The notes beneath the pieces were generated by a model. It was not told the origin of the DNA. It did not search any database and saw only the letters and a program-made list of their open reading frames with translations. Both the position numbers and the translations under genes were made by a program. This document shows positions 14,363 to 22,254 of a DNA stretch of 23,612 bases, one piece after another; position 1 is the stretch's first letter; the number at the start of each line of letters is the position of its first letter. The stretch is taken from the NCBI GenBank assembly GCA_043802345.1, contig JAZDLC010000212.1, forward strand, positions 1 to 23,612, given 5' to 3'. Source of the stretch: JAZDLC01 sp043802345 (GTDB lineage: Bacteria > Planctomycetota > B15-G4 > JADJEK01).

Positions 14363-14671
14363 GGACTGCCGCTCGCGCGCGTCACTGAGCCGGAAACATC
14401 CCTGACTGAATCACAGATCACGCTTCTGCGAGGATGGCTGGCGCCGCGCTCGACGGCGAGATCAAGGAACCGAGGAGGAGATCAACTCCGAAGAGTTCTC
14501 GACGACGAGTGACGCGGAGATCGCCCTCGATGGCAAGCTAGAAACCACGCTGAATCATGGACCATGATTTATCAGATGAAACCCCTGGCCGCCAGTACCG
14601 GGCGACAGAAGGCGCCCCGGTGAGTTTGCCGTCGGCTGAACGTGTCGCCGTCGCTGCGGCTGGCCGCGCCG
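14363..14671. other. Intergenic region upstream of the GIDE-like gene
   Basis: These 309 bases separate two minus-strand genes. They contain a 17-bp palindrome (14553-14569). A plus-strand frame at 14406-14567 has coding-like composition (EEEINSEEFSTTSDAEIALDG near its end) but no start codon. No ribosome site or recognisable product supports a gene. A decayed gene fragment is possible. Confidence 0.4.
14553..14569. promoter_or_regulatory. 17-bp palindrome (candidate operator)
   Basis: AATCATGG, one central A, then CCATGATT: perfect 8-bp arms with a single-base centre. It lies about 190 bases upstream of the GIDE-like start and about 100 bases past the radical SAM stop. It is AT-rich against its GC-rich surroundings, which favours a protein-binding site over chance. 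Confidence 0.4.
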
Positions 14672-16255
14672 CTACTGAAGTGGGTCCCGCGGCGCGCGGC
14701 CAGCCTGAGCCGACTTCCGCGAGACCGTCGTGTCGAGCGGAGATTCGGTCTTGGACTTGTAGCTTTCAGTGACGCGGATGAGGACTTTGCCGACGATCTG
14801 CAGGACTGCCTTGGGGTTGTTCGCGAATGCCCTGATCAGACGCTTCGGGTGTCTCAGATTCGCCCGCACCTGGTACTTCAGCAGCTCCCTGTTGGCGAGC
14901 TTCTGTACCTGCTCGGCGGTCCAGTCGGGCGTCGTGATGGCGCCGCGCGAGTAGCTTGCGTCCTCGAACCGGAAGTTCTTCGGCAGGTACCCGTTCTCCT
15001 TGCAGATCTCATAGAGCCGCGTGCCGGGCAGCGGCTGCGCGATGAAGAAGCATGCGCTCTGCAGGTCGAGCTCGCGCGCAAACTTGAACGTCTGCTGCAT
15101 GTCATCCAGGGTCTCGCCGGGGAATCCGATGATGAAGAAGGCGTTCGTGTCGAACTCGAGTTCCTTGATCACCTTCGCCAGCTGTCTGGCCTTCTCGAGC
15201 TTCAGGGGCTTCTGGATGATGTTGTCCAGGACAGCCTGATTACCGCTCTCGACCGCCAGGGTGAGCTGATAGCAGCCCGCCTCCTTCGCCTTGTGCAGGA
15301 GCTCTTCATCAAGTGCCCACAAGGCGATGCCGTTCGGCGTGTTCCAAACGATCTTCTTGTTCAAGCCGCGGGCGATCATGCCGTCGAAGATCTCGTGGGC
15401 ACGCTTCCTGTTCAGCGTGAGGTTGTCGTCCTCGAACTGAATTTCCTCGATGCCGTAGGTGTCGACGAGGTACTCCATCTCGTCGAGCAGGCTCGCCGCA
15501 GATCGGTAGCGGTACTTGTGGCCCCAGAACTCGACCGAGGAACAGAAGATGCATCTCGCCGCGCAGCCGCGCGAGGAGTACATCACGGCCACCTTGCGCG
15601 CCGCGTCGGCCACTCCGTGGTGGTGGCCGCCGAAGTACAAATCCGAGTTCAACATGTCGCGCGCGGGCAGCGGCAGGCTGTCCAGGTCCGCGATGAGGCC
15701 GAGCTTCTGGTTGATGAAGATCTGGTCGTCCTCGCGGAACGCCAAGCCATCCACGCTGCGCAGGTCGCCACCCTCGTTGACCTTCTTCAGAAGATCGCGA
15801 AAACTGAACTCGGCCTCGCCCTTGACAATGAAGTCGAGCGAAGGCGTCGACTCCAGGCACTCGCGCGCCAGGAATGTCGGGTGACTCGCGCCCGTGACAG
15901 TGTGGATGGTCGGATCGATCTCCTTGACGATGTCACACAGCTCGCGGATCACGGGGAAGACCGAGCTGAACAAGCACGTCATGCCGACGATATCCGGCTT
16001 GAATTCGCGAATGAGGTCGGCGATCCGTTCATAGCTCACGCCGTTGCGCCGGAAGCCGTTCGGCAGCTCGACAACGTTCTCGAAATCCTCGCTGGTCGCG
16101 TCGAACAGCTTCACCTCGTAGTCATCACGAATGCAGGCGGCGAGATGGCTGATGCCCAGCGGGGGCATGTTGCGCGGCAGCAGCTCCTTGCCTATCCGCG
16201 TGGGCGGGAACATCAGCAGAACACGATTGACAGGGCGGCGCGCGCTTGCAGACAT
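14672..16255 (-). CDS. B12-binding-type radical SAM protein (HpnJ/BchE-like superfamily)
   Basis: The ATG at 16255 is preferred over the adjacent ATG at 16258 because AGGAG lies 6 bases before it. The product has 527 residues. The N-terminal 160 residues fit a cobalamin-binding Rossmann fold (VLLMFPPT, then PPLGISHLAA, then KPDIVGMTCLFSS, then FIVKGEAEFSF), but the DxHxxG histidine motif is not visible, so B12 may bind base-on or not at all. The radical SAM cluster motif is CAARCIFC, cysteines near 231, 235 and 238. Typical downstream elements are IEEIQFEDDNLTLN, LTLAVESGN and FFIIGFPGET. Similar enzymes modify lipids, tetrapyrroles or peptides; the substrate here is unknown. The gene diverges from pabA across about 280 bases. 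Confidence 0.88.
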   Translation of the reverse strand: MSASARRPVNRVLLMFPPTRIGKELLPRNMPPLGISHLAACIRDDYEVKLFDATSEDFENVVELPNGFRRNGVSYERIADLIREFKPDIVGMTCLFSSVFPVIRELCDIVKEIDPTIHTVTGASHPTFLARECLESTPSLDFIVKGEAEFSFRDLLKKVNEGGDLRSVDGLAFREDDQIFINQKLGLIADLDSLPLPARDMLNSDLYFGGHHHGVADAARKVAVMYSSRGCAARCIFCSSVEFWGHKYRYRSAASLLDEMEYLVDTYGIEEIQFEDDNLTLNRKRAHEIFDGMIARGLNKKIVWNTPNGIALWALDEELLHKAKEAGCYQLTLAVESGNQAVLDNIIQKPLKLEKARQLAKVIKELEFDTNAFFIIGFPGETLDDMQQTFKFARELDLQSACFFIAQPLPGTRLYEICKENGYLPKNFRFEDASYSRGAITTPDWTAEQVQKLANRELLKYQVRANLRHPKRLIRAFANNPKAVLQIVGKVLIRVTESYKSKTESPLDTTVSRKSAQAGRAPRDPLQ

Positions 16256-16531
16256 CATCTTCTCCTGAGAAAACAGGGCGTCTTCTTCCCCGTGGCGAGC
16301 GCGCGTCGCGGATTCCTCCCTCGAACGACGCGGGGCTCGACAGCTAGCTTCCGATGGCTACTTGGGCCAGGCTACCTGATTCCCCCTCGTCCGGCCACTA
16401 GCATTATTCTGTGGGTTCCTTCCGGAGAAACCAAAGCGGCCCTCCCGGGAATACCTCAAGGGCTGCGGCCCGGCGGGCTCCGGGTTTCGCTTCCTCGGGC
16501 CAACTGTTACAACTGCGCGGCTCGCACCATC

Positions 16532-17128
16532 ATGATTCTCGTCATCGACAACTACGATTCCTTCACCTTCAACCTGGTGCAACTTCTGGGTTGTCTGGGA
16601 CAGGAGTCTGTCGTCGTGCGCAACGACAGCCGGACGGTCCCGGAGTGTCTCGCCCTGGGTGCTCAAGCCCTGGTCGTCTCGCCCGGACCCGGCACGCCGG
16701 CCCAGGCAGGGATCTCGAACGACTTGATCCTGCGCATGGATGGCCACGTCCCGGTGCTGGGAGTCTGTCTGGGGCACCAATGCCTCGCGACCGTTTTCGG
16801 AGCCACCGTCGGCCGGGCCCTCCATCCGTGCCATGGCCAGGTGCGCCCGCTGCTTCATCAGGGAACGGGTCTCTTCGCAGGAATCCCGACTCCTTGTGAT
16901 GTCGCTCTCTATCATTCGCTCATGGTACTGGAGGAGACCCTGCCTCCTCCGCTCGAAGTCACCGCCCGGACGGAGGACGGCACGATCATGGCCCTGGCTG
17001 CAAGAGACCGCCCGACCTTTGGAATCCAGTTCCATCCGGAGTCCTTTCTCACTCCCTCTGGGGAGCATCTAATATCTAATTTCTTATCATATATAGAACA
17101 ATGTCAGACAACTTCGCCGACCGCCTGA
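16532..17128 (+). CDS. pabA: Glutamine amidotransferase subunit of aminodeoxychorismate/anthranilate synthase
   Basis: This 198-residue class I glutamine amidotransferase releases ammonia for PabB or TrpE. It opens with MILVIDNYDSFTFNL, the canonical start of PabA/TrpG, although no clear ribosome site precedes the ATG at 16532. The oxyanion SPGPGTP lies at 50-56. The triad is C79 in GVCLGHQ, then H168 and E170 in QFHPESFLT. Sequence cannot separate folate (pabA) from tryptophan (trpG) use; many bacteria share one subunit. No pabB or trpE is in the window. The gene overlaps pyrF by 28 bases and begins the five-gene operon ending with bshA. Confidence 0.92.
   Translation: MILVIDNYDSFTFNLVQLLGCLGQESVVVRNDSRTVPECLALGAQALVVSPGPGTPAQAGISNDLILRMDGHVPVLGVCLGHQCLATVFGATVGRALHPCHGQVRPLLHQGTGLFAGIPTPCDVALYHSLMVLEETLPPPLEVTARTEDGTIMALAARDRPTFGIQFHPESFLTPSGEHLISNFLSYIEQCQTTSPTA
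17071..17100 (+). promoter_or_regulatory. AT-rich translation-initiation region of pyrF
   Basis: Only 5 of these 30 bases are G or C, in a strongly GC-rich setting. They lie within the end of pabA, directly before the pyrF ATG at 17101, and contain no Shine-Dalgarno sequence. An unstructured entry site or coupling to pabA translation is the likely explanation. Confidence 0.4.
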
Positions 17129-18024
17129 TTCGACGCACCGTGGAACTGAACAGCCCCGTGCTGGCCGGGCTGGACCCCAGGCCTGAACTCCTGTCGCGGG
17201 AGCTGCTTCTGGAATCGGGAGAGACCCGGCCTGGACTGGCCCGGGCGTACGTCCGTTTCGCGGAGGATGTGCTGGATGGCCTGGTGGACGTGGCGCCCGC
17301 GGTCAAGATCCAGATCGCCTTCTACGAGGCGCTCGGTCCGCCCGGGATCGAGGCGTACTTCTCGTCTGTCCGCCTGGCGCGTGAGCGGGGCTTCCTGGTG
17401 ATCGGCGACATCAAGCGCGGAGACATCGGGACCTCTTCCGCGGCCTACGCCACCGCGCACTTCGGCGCCCCGGCGCAGGAACTCCACGCCGATGTGGACG
17501 CCGTGACGCTGAGCCCATATCTCGGCAGCGACTGTCTCGAGCCCTTCCTGAAGATCTGCCGGAGTGAGGGGCGGGGCGCCTTCGCCCTGGTGCGCACCTC
17601 CAATCCAAGCGCTCCGGAGATTCAGAACCTGGTTGCCGACGGGATTCCGGTCTACCAGCACGTGGCCAACCTGGTGCAGCAATGGGGGGAGGATCTCGTC
17701 GGCTCGGAAGGGTACTCGTCGCTGGGCGCCGTGGTCGGCGCGACCTACCGGGAGGAGTTGCTCGCGATCCGCAAGAAGAACCCCTCTCTCCTCCTGTTGG
17801 TTCCTGGTTATGGTGCCCAGGGCGGCACGGCCGAGGATGTGGGCGCTTGCCTCGACTCGCGCGGGACCGGCCTTCTGGTGGCGTCATCCCGAGGGATCTT
17901 GCGCGCGTACCGGGAGGCGGCCGACGCCGGTCGATCACCTGTCGCTGGCATCCGGGAGGCCGCTCAGCAGATGCGAGATGAGATCCGCGCCGCCTGGGCG
18001 GACTCCCGGTCCAAGGGAGACTAG
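17101..18024 (+). CDS. pyrF: Orotidine 5'-phosphate decarboxylase, type 2
   Basis: PyrF converts OMP to UMP, the last step of de novo pyrimidine synthesis. The 307-residue length and the spacing of motifs fit the long type 2 family rather than the roughly 230-residue type 1 enzymes. The catalytic D-x-K-x-x-D signature is in GDIKRGDIG (D103, K105, D108). VLAGLDPRPELL (20-31), VKIQIAFYEALGPPG, SPYLGSD, FALVRTSNPSA and VPGYGAQGG follow in the expected order. The start overlaps the end of pabA by 28 bases and the stop is one base before the bshC start. It is therefore cotranscribed with the bacillithiol genes. No other pyr genes are present. Confidence 0.96.
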   Translation: MSDNFADRLIRRTVELNSPVLAGLDPRPELLSRELLLESGETRPGLARAYVRFAEDVLDGLVDVAPAVKIQIAFYEALGPPGIEAYFSSVRLARERGFLVIGDIKRGDIGTSSAAYATAHFGAPAQELHADVDAVTLSPYLGSDCLEPFLKICRSEGRGAFALVRTSNPSAPEIQNLVADGIPVYQHVANLVQQWGEDLVGSEGYSSLGAVVGATYREELLAIRKKNPSLLLLVPGYGAQGGTAEDVGACLDSRGTGLLVASSRGILRAYREAADAGRSPVAGIREAAQQMRDEIRAAWADSRSKGD

Positions 18025-18025
18025 G

Positions 18026-19582
18026 TTGTTGAAGATCACTTCTGCCGAGAGCGCGCCCACACCCGACCTGCTCGCGCGGTATCTGGGGGGTGACCCGGCG
18101 CTCTCTGGCCGTCTCGGTGGGGCCCCTGGTGATGAGGCTTCGGTCCTGCAATCACTGGAGCGCTGCCGGGCCCGCCCGTATGCGCGCGCCACGCTGGTCG
18201 CGGGCCTCCTCCGTTTTCAGCACCTGGTGGAGGCGGGCGAGCCGGCGCTGGCGAACTCTCGCGCCTTGCTCGACGAGAACACGTTCATCGTGGCCACCGG
18301 CCAGCAACCAGGGCTGCTGACCGGTCCGCTCTATACGCTCTGGAAGGCGGTCACCGCGATCGCGCAGGCCCGACACCTCACGCGCCGCCTGGGCATTCGC
18401 TTCGTACCGCTCTTCTGGGTCGCTTCGGATGACCATGATCTAGGAGAAGTGGAGGGGTGCTTCCTGCTGAACCGCGCCGCGGAAGTCCAGCGCTTCCGGG
18501 TGCCGCTGGAGCCACGCGGATCTCCCTCCGCGGGCATCGAAGTCGCAAGCAGCGCCGCAACGCTGTTCGAGACGTTTCTGGAGGCCCTCCCCGACGGGGC
18601 GGACCGCGACCTGCTGCGGTCGTTCGCCGCTCCCAGGATGGGCGAGCGCTGGCCGGTCTGGTTCGGCCGCATCCTCGCCCACCTGTTCCGCTCCTCCGGA
18701 CTGGTCCTGTTCGAGCCGCACATGGCACGAGACCTGCTCGAGCCGGTCCTGCAGGCCGAGGCCCGGCAGCCCGCGCGCGCGCCCTCGGCCCTTCGGGCAG
18801 GTGCGGAGGCACTGCGCTCACTCGGCCTCGAGGCGAGCCTCCCGACCGACGCACCCTCCGGGCTGTTCGTGCTCGAGAGCGGGCGCCGGCGGCGGTTCGA
18901 TCCGGACCGTGAAGGAGAGGCTGGCCTCTCTCCGGATGCGGGACTCCGGGCGGCCGTCCAGTCGCTCGTGCTGCCGGCTCCAGTCGTGGTGGCCGGCCCG
19001 GGCGAGGTGGCGTACTGGCTTCAGCTTACGGAGCTGTTCGAAGCGCTCGGCGCGCCGCGTCCGGTGCTCCTTCCCCGGCTGCGGGCAACCTTGATCGAAC
19101 CCAGGGTGCGCCGCGCCCTGACCTCTCTCGGCCTGGGTGATGAGGGGCTTTTTCGTTCCGAAGAGGAGCTCCGCTCGGCCCGGCCCGCCACCCATCCGGC
19201 ACGGGCCGTTCAACTGGCCGGTGAGGCCGACGAGGTCTTCGGCCGGCTCTGCCGGCTCACCTCCGGTCTGGACGGCCTCGGCGGTTCCGTTCCCAAGAGC
19301 TGCCGCAAGCTCGAGCAGACCTTCCGCACCTCCCTGGACCGGCTCATCCGGCAGGCGCTCGACCAGGAAAGGGAGCAGCAGGGGGTGTCGGAGCGGCAGC
19401 TGCGCCTCGTCGCCGGGACCGGCCGGCCCAGGGGACTGCTTCAGGAGCGCGTCTTGAACGGATTGCCTTTCGTCGCCAGCTACGGACTGGAGCTATTGGA
19501 ATGTATCGTGGAGCGTATGGATCCCTGCCGCTTCGATCATCTGCTGATCGAGCCTGACTCCGGGAGACCTGGAAGTGATTGA
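18026..19582 (+). CDS. bshC: Bacillithiol biosynthesis cysteine-adding enzyme BshC
   Basis: BshC joins cysteine to glucosaminyl-malate to complete bacillithiol. The start is the first of two tandem TTG codons; GGGAG lies 6 bases before it, and there is one base between it and the pyrF stop. The 518-residue product is close to the usual length of about 540. Family signatures are TGQQPGLLTGPLYT (91-104, with WKAVTAI following), FWVASDDHD (130-138), GPGEVAYW (324-331), PVLLPR (346-351) and LQERVLNGLPFVASYGLEL near the C-terminus. A coiled-coil-like Arg/Glu/Gln-rich segment lies at about 425-460. It overlaps bshB1 by 8 bases. Confidence 0.95.
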   Translation: MLKITSAESAPTPDLLARYLGGDPALSGRLGGAPGDEASVLQSLERCRARPYARATLVAGLLRFQHLVEAGEPALANSRALLDENTFIVATGQQPGLLTGPLYTLWKAVTAIAQARHLTRRLGIRFVPLFWVASDDHDLGEVEGCFLLNRAAEVQRFRVPLEPRGSPSAGIEVASSAATLFETFLEALPDGADRDLLRSFAAPRMGERWPVWFGRILAHLFRSSGLVLFEPHMARDLLEPVLQAEARQPARAPSALRAGAEALRSLGLEASLPTDAPSGLFVLESGRRRRFDPDREGEAGLSPDAGLRAAVQSLVLPAPVVVAGPGEVAYWLQLTELFEALGAPRPVLLPRLRATLIEPRVRRALTSLGLGDEGLFRSEEELRSARPATHPARAVQLAGEADEVFGRLCRLTSGLDGLGGSVPKSCRKLEQTFRTSLDRLIRQALDQEREQQGVSERQLRLVAGTGRPRGLLQERVLNGLPFVASYGLELLECIVERMDPCRFDHLLIEPDSGRPGSD

Positions 19583-20282
19583 CGTGCTGGCGGTCGGTGC
19601 CCACCCGGACGACGTGGAACTCCGGATCGGCGGAACCCTCGCGGCTCTCCGGCGCCTGGGACATTCCTTCTCCATTCTCCATCTCACTCAGGGGGAGCGG
19701 GCCACCCGGGGAAGCGTGGCACACCGCAAGGAAGAGGCGGCTCGGGCGGCAGACATCCTCGGCGCGGACCAGCATCAGATTCTGGATCTGGGCGACGGTC
19801 GCCTCGAAGAGAACGAGGTCTCGCGGCAGGCGGTCATCGCGGTGATCCGTGCTCAGAAACCCTCTCTTCTGCTGGCGCCCTTTCCGGAGGACGAGCATCC
19901 GGACCATGCCGCCGCCGGTCGCATTGCCCACGCCGCCTGGTATCTCGCCGGCATCCCGAGAGTCCCTCCGGAAAGCGTCCCTCCGCACCGCCCCCGGGCC
20001 CTCTGGTTCTACCCCGGCCACCAGACCCCGGCCGCCTCCCTGGTCGTGGAACTCGCCAAGGAAGACCTGGACCGGAAGTTTGCCGCCATCCGTTGCTACT
20101 CTTCCCAGTTCCATGATCCAGACTCCACGGAGCCCGAGACGCGGATCTCGCACCCCTCTTTCCTGGACGGTTGCCTCGGGCGGCTTCGCTTCTTCGGTTC
20201 CCAGATCGGGACCGCGTTCGGGGAGCCGTTCATCACGCCCACGCCGCCGAGAATCCAGGATCCCATGGTGCTGTTCTCATGA
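19575..20282 (+). CDS. bshB1: Bacillithiol biosynthesis deacetylase BshB1 (LmbE family)
   Basis: This 235-residue zinc-dependent deacetylase removes acetate from N-acetylglucosaminyl-malate, the second bacillithiol step. It starts at a GTG overlapping the end of bshC. Metal-binding motifs are AHPDD (9-13) and HPDH (108-111), with an IRCYSSQFHDP segment and SFLDGCLGRLRFFGSQIGTAFGEPF near the C-terminus, as in BshB1. The usual ELGMGGT-type motif reads ELRIGGT, a mild change. Its position between bshC and bshA supports BshB1 over other LmbE proteins. The last bases overlap bshA as ATGA. Confidence 0.93.
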   Translation: MIDVLAVGAHPDDVELRIGGTLAALRRLGHSFSILHLTQGERATRGSVAHRKEEAARAADILGADQHQILDLGDGRLEENEVSRQAVIAVIRAQKPSLLLAPFPEDEHPDHAAAGRIAHAAWYLAGIPRVPPESVPPHRPRALWFYPGHQTPAASLVVELAKEDLDRKFAAIRCYSSQFHDPDSTEPETRISHPSFLDGCLGRLRFFGSQIGTAFGEPFITPTPPRIQDPMVLFS

Positions 20283-21403
20283 TCGACCGCTCTCTCCGCA
20301 TCGCCATCGCCTGCTATCCCAGCTACGGCGGCTCCGGCATCGTGGCCACGGAGCTGGGAATCGCCCTCGCGGAGCGGGGTCACGACGTTCACTTTCTGGC
20401 CTACGCTGATCTCCCGCGACTCAGCGGGAGTTCCCGGGTGCAGGTTCACAAGGTAGAAGTCTCCGCCTATCCTCTTTTTAAATTCCCTCCTTACGACCTT
20501 GCTCTAACCTCCAAAATCCTCGAGTTGCTGGGCAGGGAGTCCCTGGATATCCTCCACGTCCACTACGCAATTCCTCATTCCATTTGTGCCTATCTTGCGA
20601 GGCAAATACACCCCGATCCAACGGTCCGAGTGGTCACCACCCTGCACGGCACCGACATTACCGTGGTCGGGGCTGATGAGGCGTATCGCGAAGTCACCTG
20701 CTTCGGGATCCGGCACAGCGACCGGATCATCGCTGTCTCCGAACACCTCGCGCTGGAGACCCGTCAACTCTTCGGGGTGGATTGCCCCATTCACGTCATC
20801 CCAAACTTCGTCGACACGGAGAGGTTTTGCCCTGGCGAGAAGTCGGTCGCCCCTCCCTTCACCCTGGTGCATCTCTCCAACTTCCGGGACGTGAAGCGGC
20901 CGCTGGACGTGATTCAAGCCTTCGCCATCTTGCGGCGCCATGTGGATGCCCGCCTGACCCTCATCGGCGATGGCCCCCTCCTCCAGGACTGCCTCGATCT
21001 GGCGGAGCGCCTGCTGGTTCGGGACCTGGTCGATTCGCTGGGCGCGGTTCAGGATGTCGCTTCGGTCCTGGCCTGCTGCGATCTCCTGCTCCAGCCGTCA
21101 GGTTCTGAAGCGTTCGGTCTGGCCGCCCTCGAGGCGATGGCATGCGGAACTCCGGTGGTCGGCTACAAGATCGGCGGCTTGCCGGAAGTCATCATCGATG
21201 GGGAGACCGGTTTCCTGGTGCCGTTCCGGGATGTGCGCGCGCTCGCCGCCCGCGCGACTCAGGTCCTGACCGACGAGAAGCTCAGGCGCCGGATGGCCAG
21301 GGAGGGTCGCCGCAGAGCGGTGGAAGTCTTCAACGTGTCTCATTGCGTCGACCTCCATGAGGCTCTCTACCTCAGCGCGCTCGCCGACCCGCCGTCACCA
21401 TGA
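20279..21403 (+). CDS. bshA: N-acetyl-alpha-D-glucosaminyl L-malate synthase BshA
   Basis: This 374-residue GT-B, family 4 glycosyltransferase transfers GlcNAc from UDP-GlcNAc to L-malate, the first bacillithiol step. Highly specific BshA motifs are CYPSYGGSGIVATELG (12-27), LFKFPPYDLAL (66-76), ILHVHYAIPHS (91-101), TTLHGTDIT (120-128) and HLSNFRDVKRPLDVI (198-212). The donor-site SGSEAFGLAALEAMACG at 274-290 is also present, with E277 in the EX7E-type motif. The ATG overlaps the bshB1 stop by four bases, which fixes the start and implies coupling. It closes the operon. No clear terminator follows. Confidence 0.97.
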   Translation: MIDRSLRIAIACYPSYGGSGIVATELGIALAERGHDVHFLAYADLPRLSGSSRVQVHKVEVSAYPLFKFPPYDLALTSKILELLGRESLDILHVHYAIPHSICAYLARQIHPDPTVRVVTTLHGTDITVVGADEAYREVTCFGIRHSDRIIAVSEHLALETRQLFGVDCPIHVIPNFVDTERFCPGEKSVAPPFTLVHLSNFRDVKRPLDVIQAFAILRRHVDARLTLIGDGPLLQDCLDLAERLLVRDLVDSLGAVQDVASVLACCDLLLQPSGSEAFGLAALEAMACGTPVVGYKIGGLPEVIIDGETGFLVPFRDVRALAARATQVLTDEKLRRRMAREGRRRAVEVFNVSHCVDLHEALYLSALADPPSP

Positions 21404-22071
21404 TCGCTGTCGGCCACGGTCGCTCGCCGGCTGTCCAGAAAGAAGTAGGAAGCGCCGACGGAGTGTGCCTGGTCTTGAAGTCACCCGCCGCGCGCTTCGG
21501 TTGAACCTCAGAACACCGTTCTTCTTCCCGGAACACGGTCAGTTGGCGGCGTGTTTCGCAAGGAGTCTGACCTTCCTCCACCTGCGTTGAGTCGTGATGG
21601 TTGACTGGCGCGACCACGCGGCTCGCTATTGAACTTCTTCGTCTTGAGTTTTGTGGTGTCCATCGTCTGGAACCAGGCGCCCGCAGCGCCGCCCTTCTCG
21701 CCCAGGTGCGTTGACCGCAGAACGGCTTGAAACAGCCGCCATTCACCGCCTTCGCGCCGTTTTCCTTGCAGGCAGCAGAATCCAGAAATCCCTTCTTGAC
21801 AGAGGGTCTTTCGGCGCTGCACCGGTCCGCAAGAGTGACTCGTCACGTGCTGACGCCGTATCAACATCACGCTCTTCCTGTCGCTGTTTGACGCCTTGTG
21901 TTCTTCCTCCACGCCCTCTCGAACTCTGTTGCTTCCCTGTCTCTCTCCTCTCGGCCTGACGTCGTTGTGGCTGCCACGGTTGCTCGCGTGCGCACGCTCT
22001 CGCAACAAGCGAACGTTTTTTTGTCGTTCTCAAAAACTCCACAACCCTCGTCGCTCTCCTAGCCGCGTCAT

Positions 22072-22091
22072 GTGTGACACACTCGTCACAC
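22072..22091. repeat. Inverted repeat upstream of dnaA
   Basis: GTGTGAC (22072-22078) and GTCACAC (22085-22091) are perfect 7-bp arms around a 6-base spacer, 22 bases before the promoter-like TTGACA. It could bind a regulator of dnaA or an origin protein. Confidence 0.4.
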
Positions 22092-22112
22092 CCAACCTGT
22101 GCGGCCGAGCCG

Positions 22113-22142
22113 TTGACAGACTCTTCACAGATGCTGTACATA
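22113..22142 (+). promoter_or_regulatory. Candidate dnaA promoter
   Basis: A perfect -35 hexamer TTGACA (22113-22118) is followed after 18 bases by TACATA (22137-22142), a three-of-six match to the -10 consensus. The site is about 112 bases upstream of the dnaA ATG. The match at -10 is weak, so the call is tentative. Confidence 0.4.
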
Positions 22143-22254
22143 TCCGCGCGTGTTCGACGAGTGCTGGCTGGCTTGTCCAGACACGATCATCTGGTTCCTC
22201 ACATGCTGTAGACAACGGCTCCACACGTGGTGCCGGTTGGGGGGGTTTTTGCTG

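Larger units (their letters stand above)
21404..22254. other. Non-coding region upstream of dnaA (candidate replication origin)
   Basis: This is 851 bases between bshA and dnaA with no credible gene. The right part carries structure. GTGGC/GCCAC lies at 21967-21977. The palindrome GCGTGCGCACGC (21986-21997) sits inside GTTGC/GCAAC arms (21979-22006). A seven-T run follows near 22015-22021, and GTGTGAC/GTCACAC arms lie at 22072-22091. Related direct repeats occur at 22126-22140 and 22199-22214. Two sequences differ by two bases from the DnaA box: TTGTCCAGA at 22173-22181 and TGTAGACAA (reverse strand) at 22207-22215. No exact TTATCCACA occurs. Position beside dnaA supports an origin, but the weak boxes leave it open. 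rpmH and rnpA, often found here, were not seen. Confidence 0.4.

Noticed and set aside
14434..14541. 35-codon basic peptide (many Arg/Ser) after a GAGG sequence
   Set aside because: It looks like a frame-shifted reading of the acidic stretch in another frame, and the spacing of the ribosome site is too short.
14642..16531. Upstream extension of the pabA reading frame by 630 codons
   Set aside because: The extension is antisense to the radical SAM gene. PabA proteins begin at MILVIDNYDSF, so the extra frame is accidental openness in GC-rich DNA.
21400..21504. 34-codon frame starting at an ATGA overlap with the end of bshA
   Set aside because: The overlap imitates operon coupling, but the peptide has no recognisable features and ends quickly; too little to call a gene.
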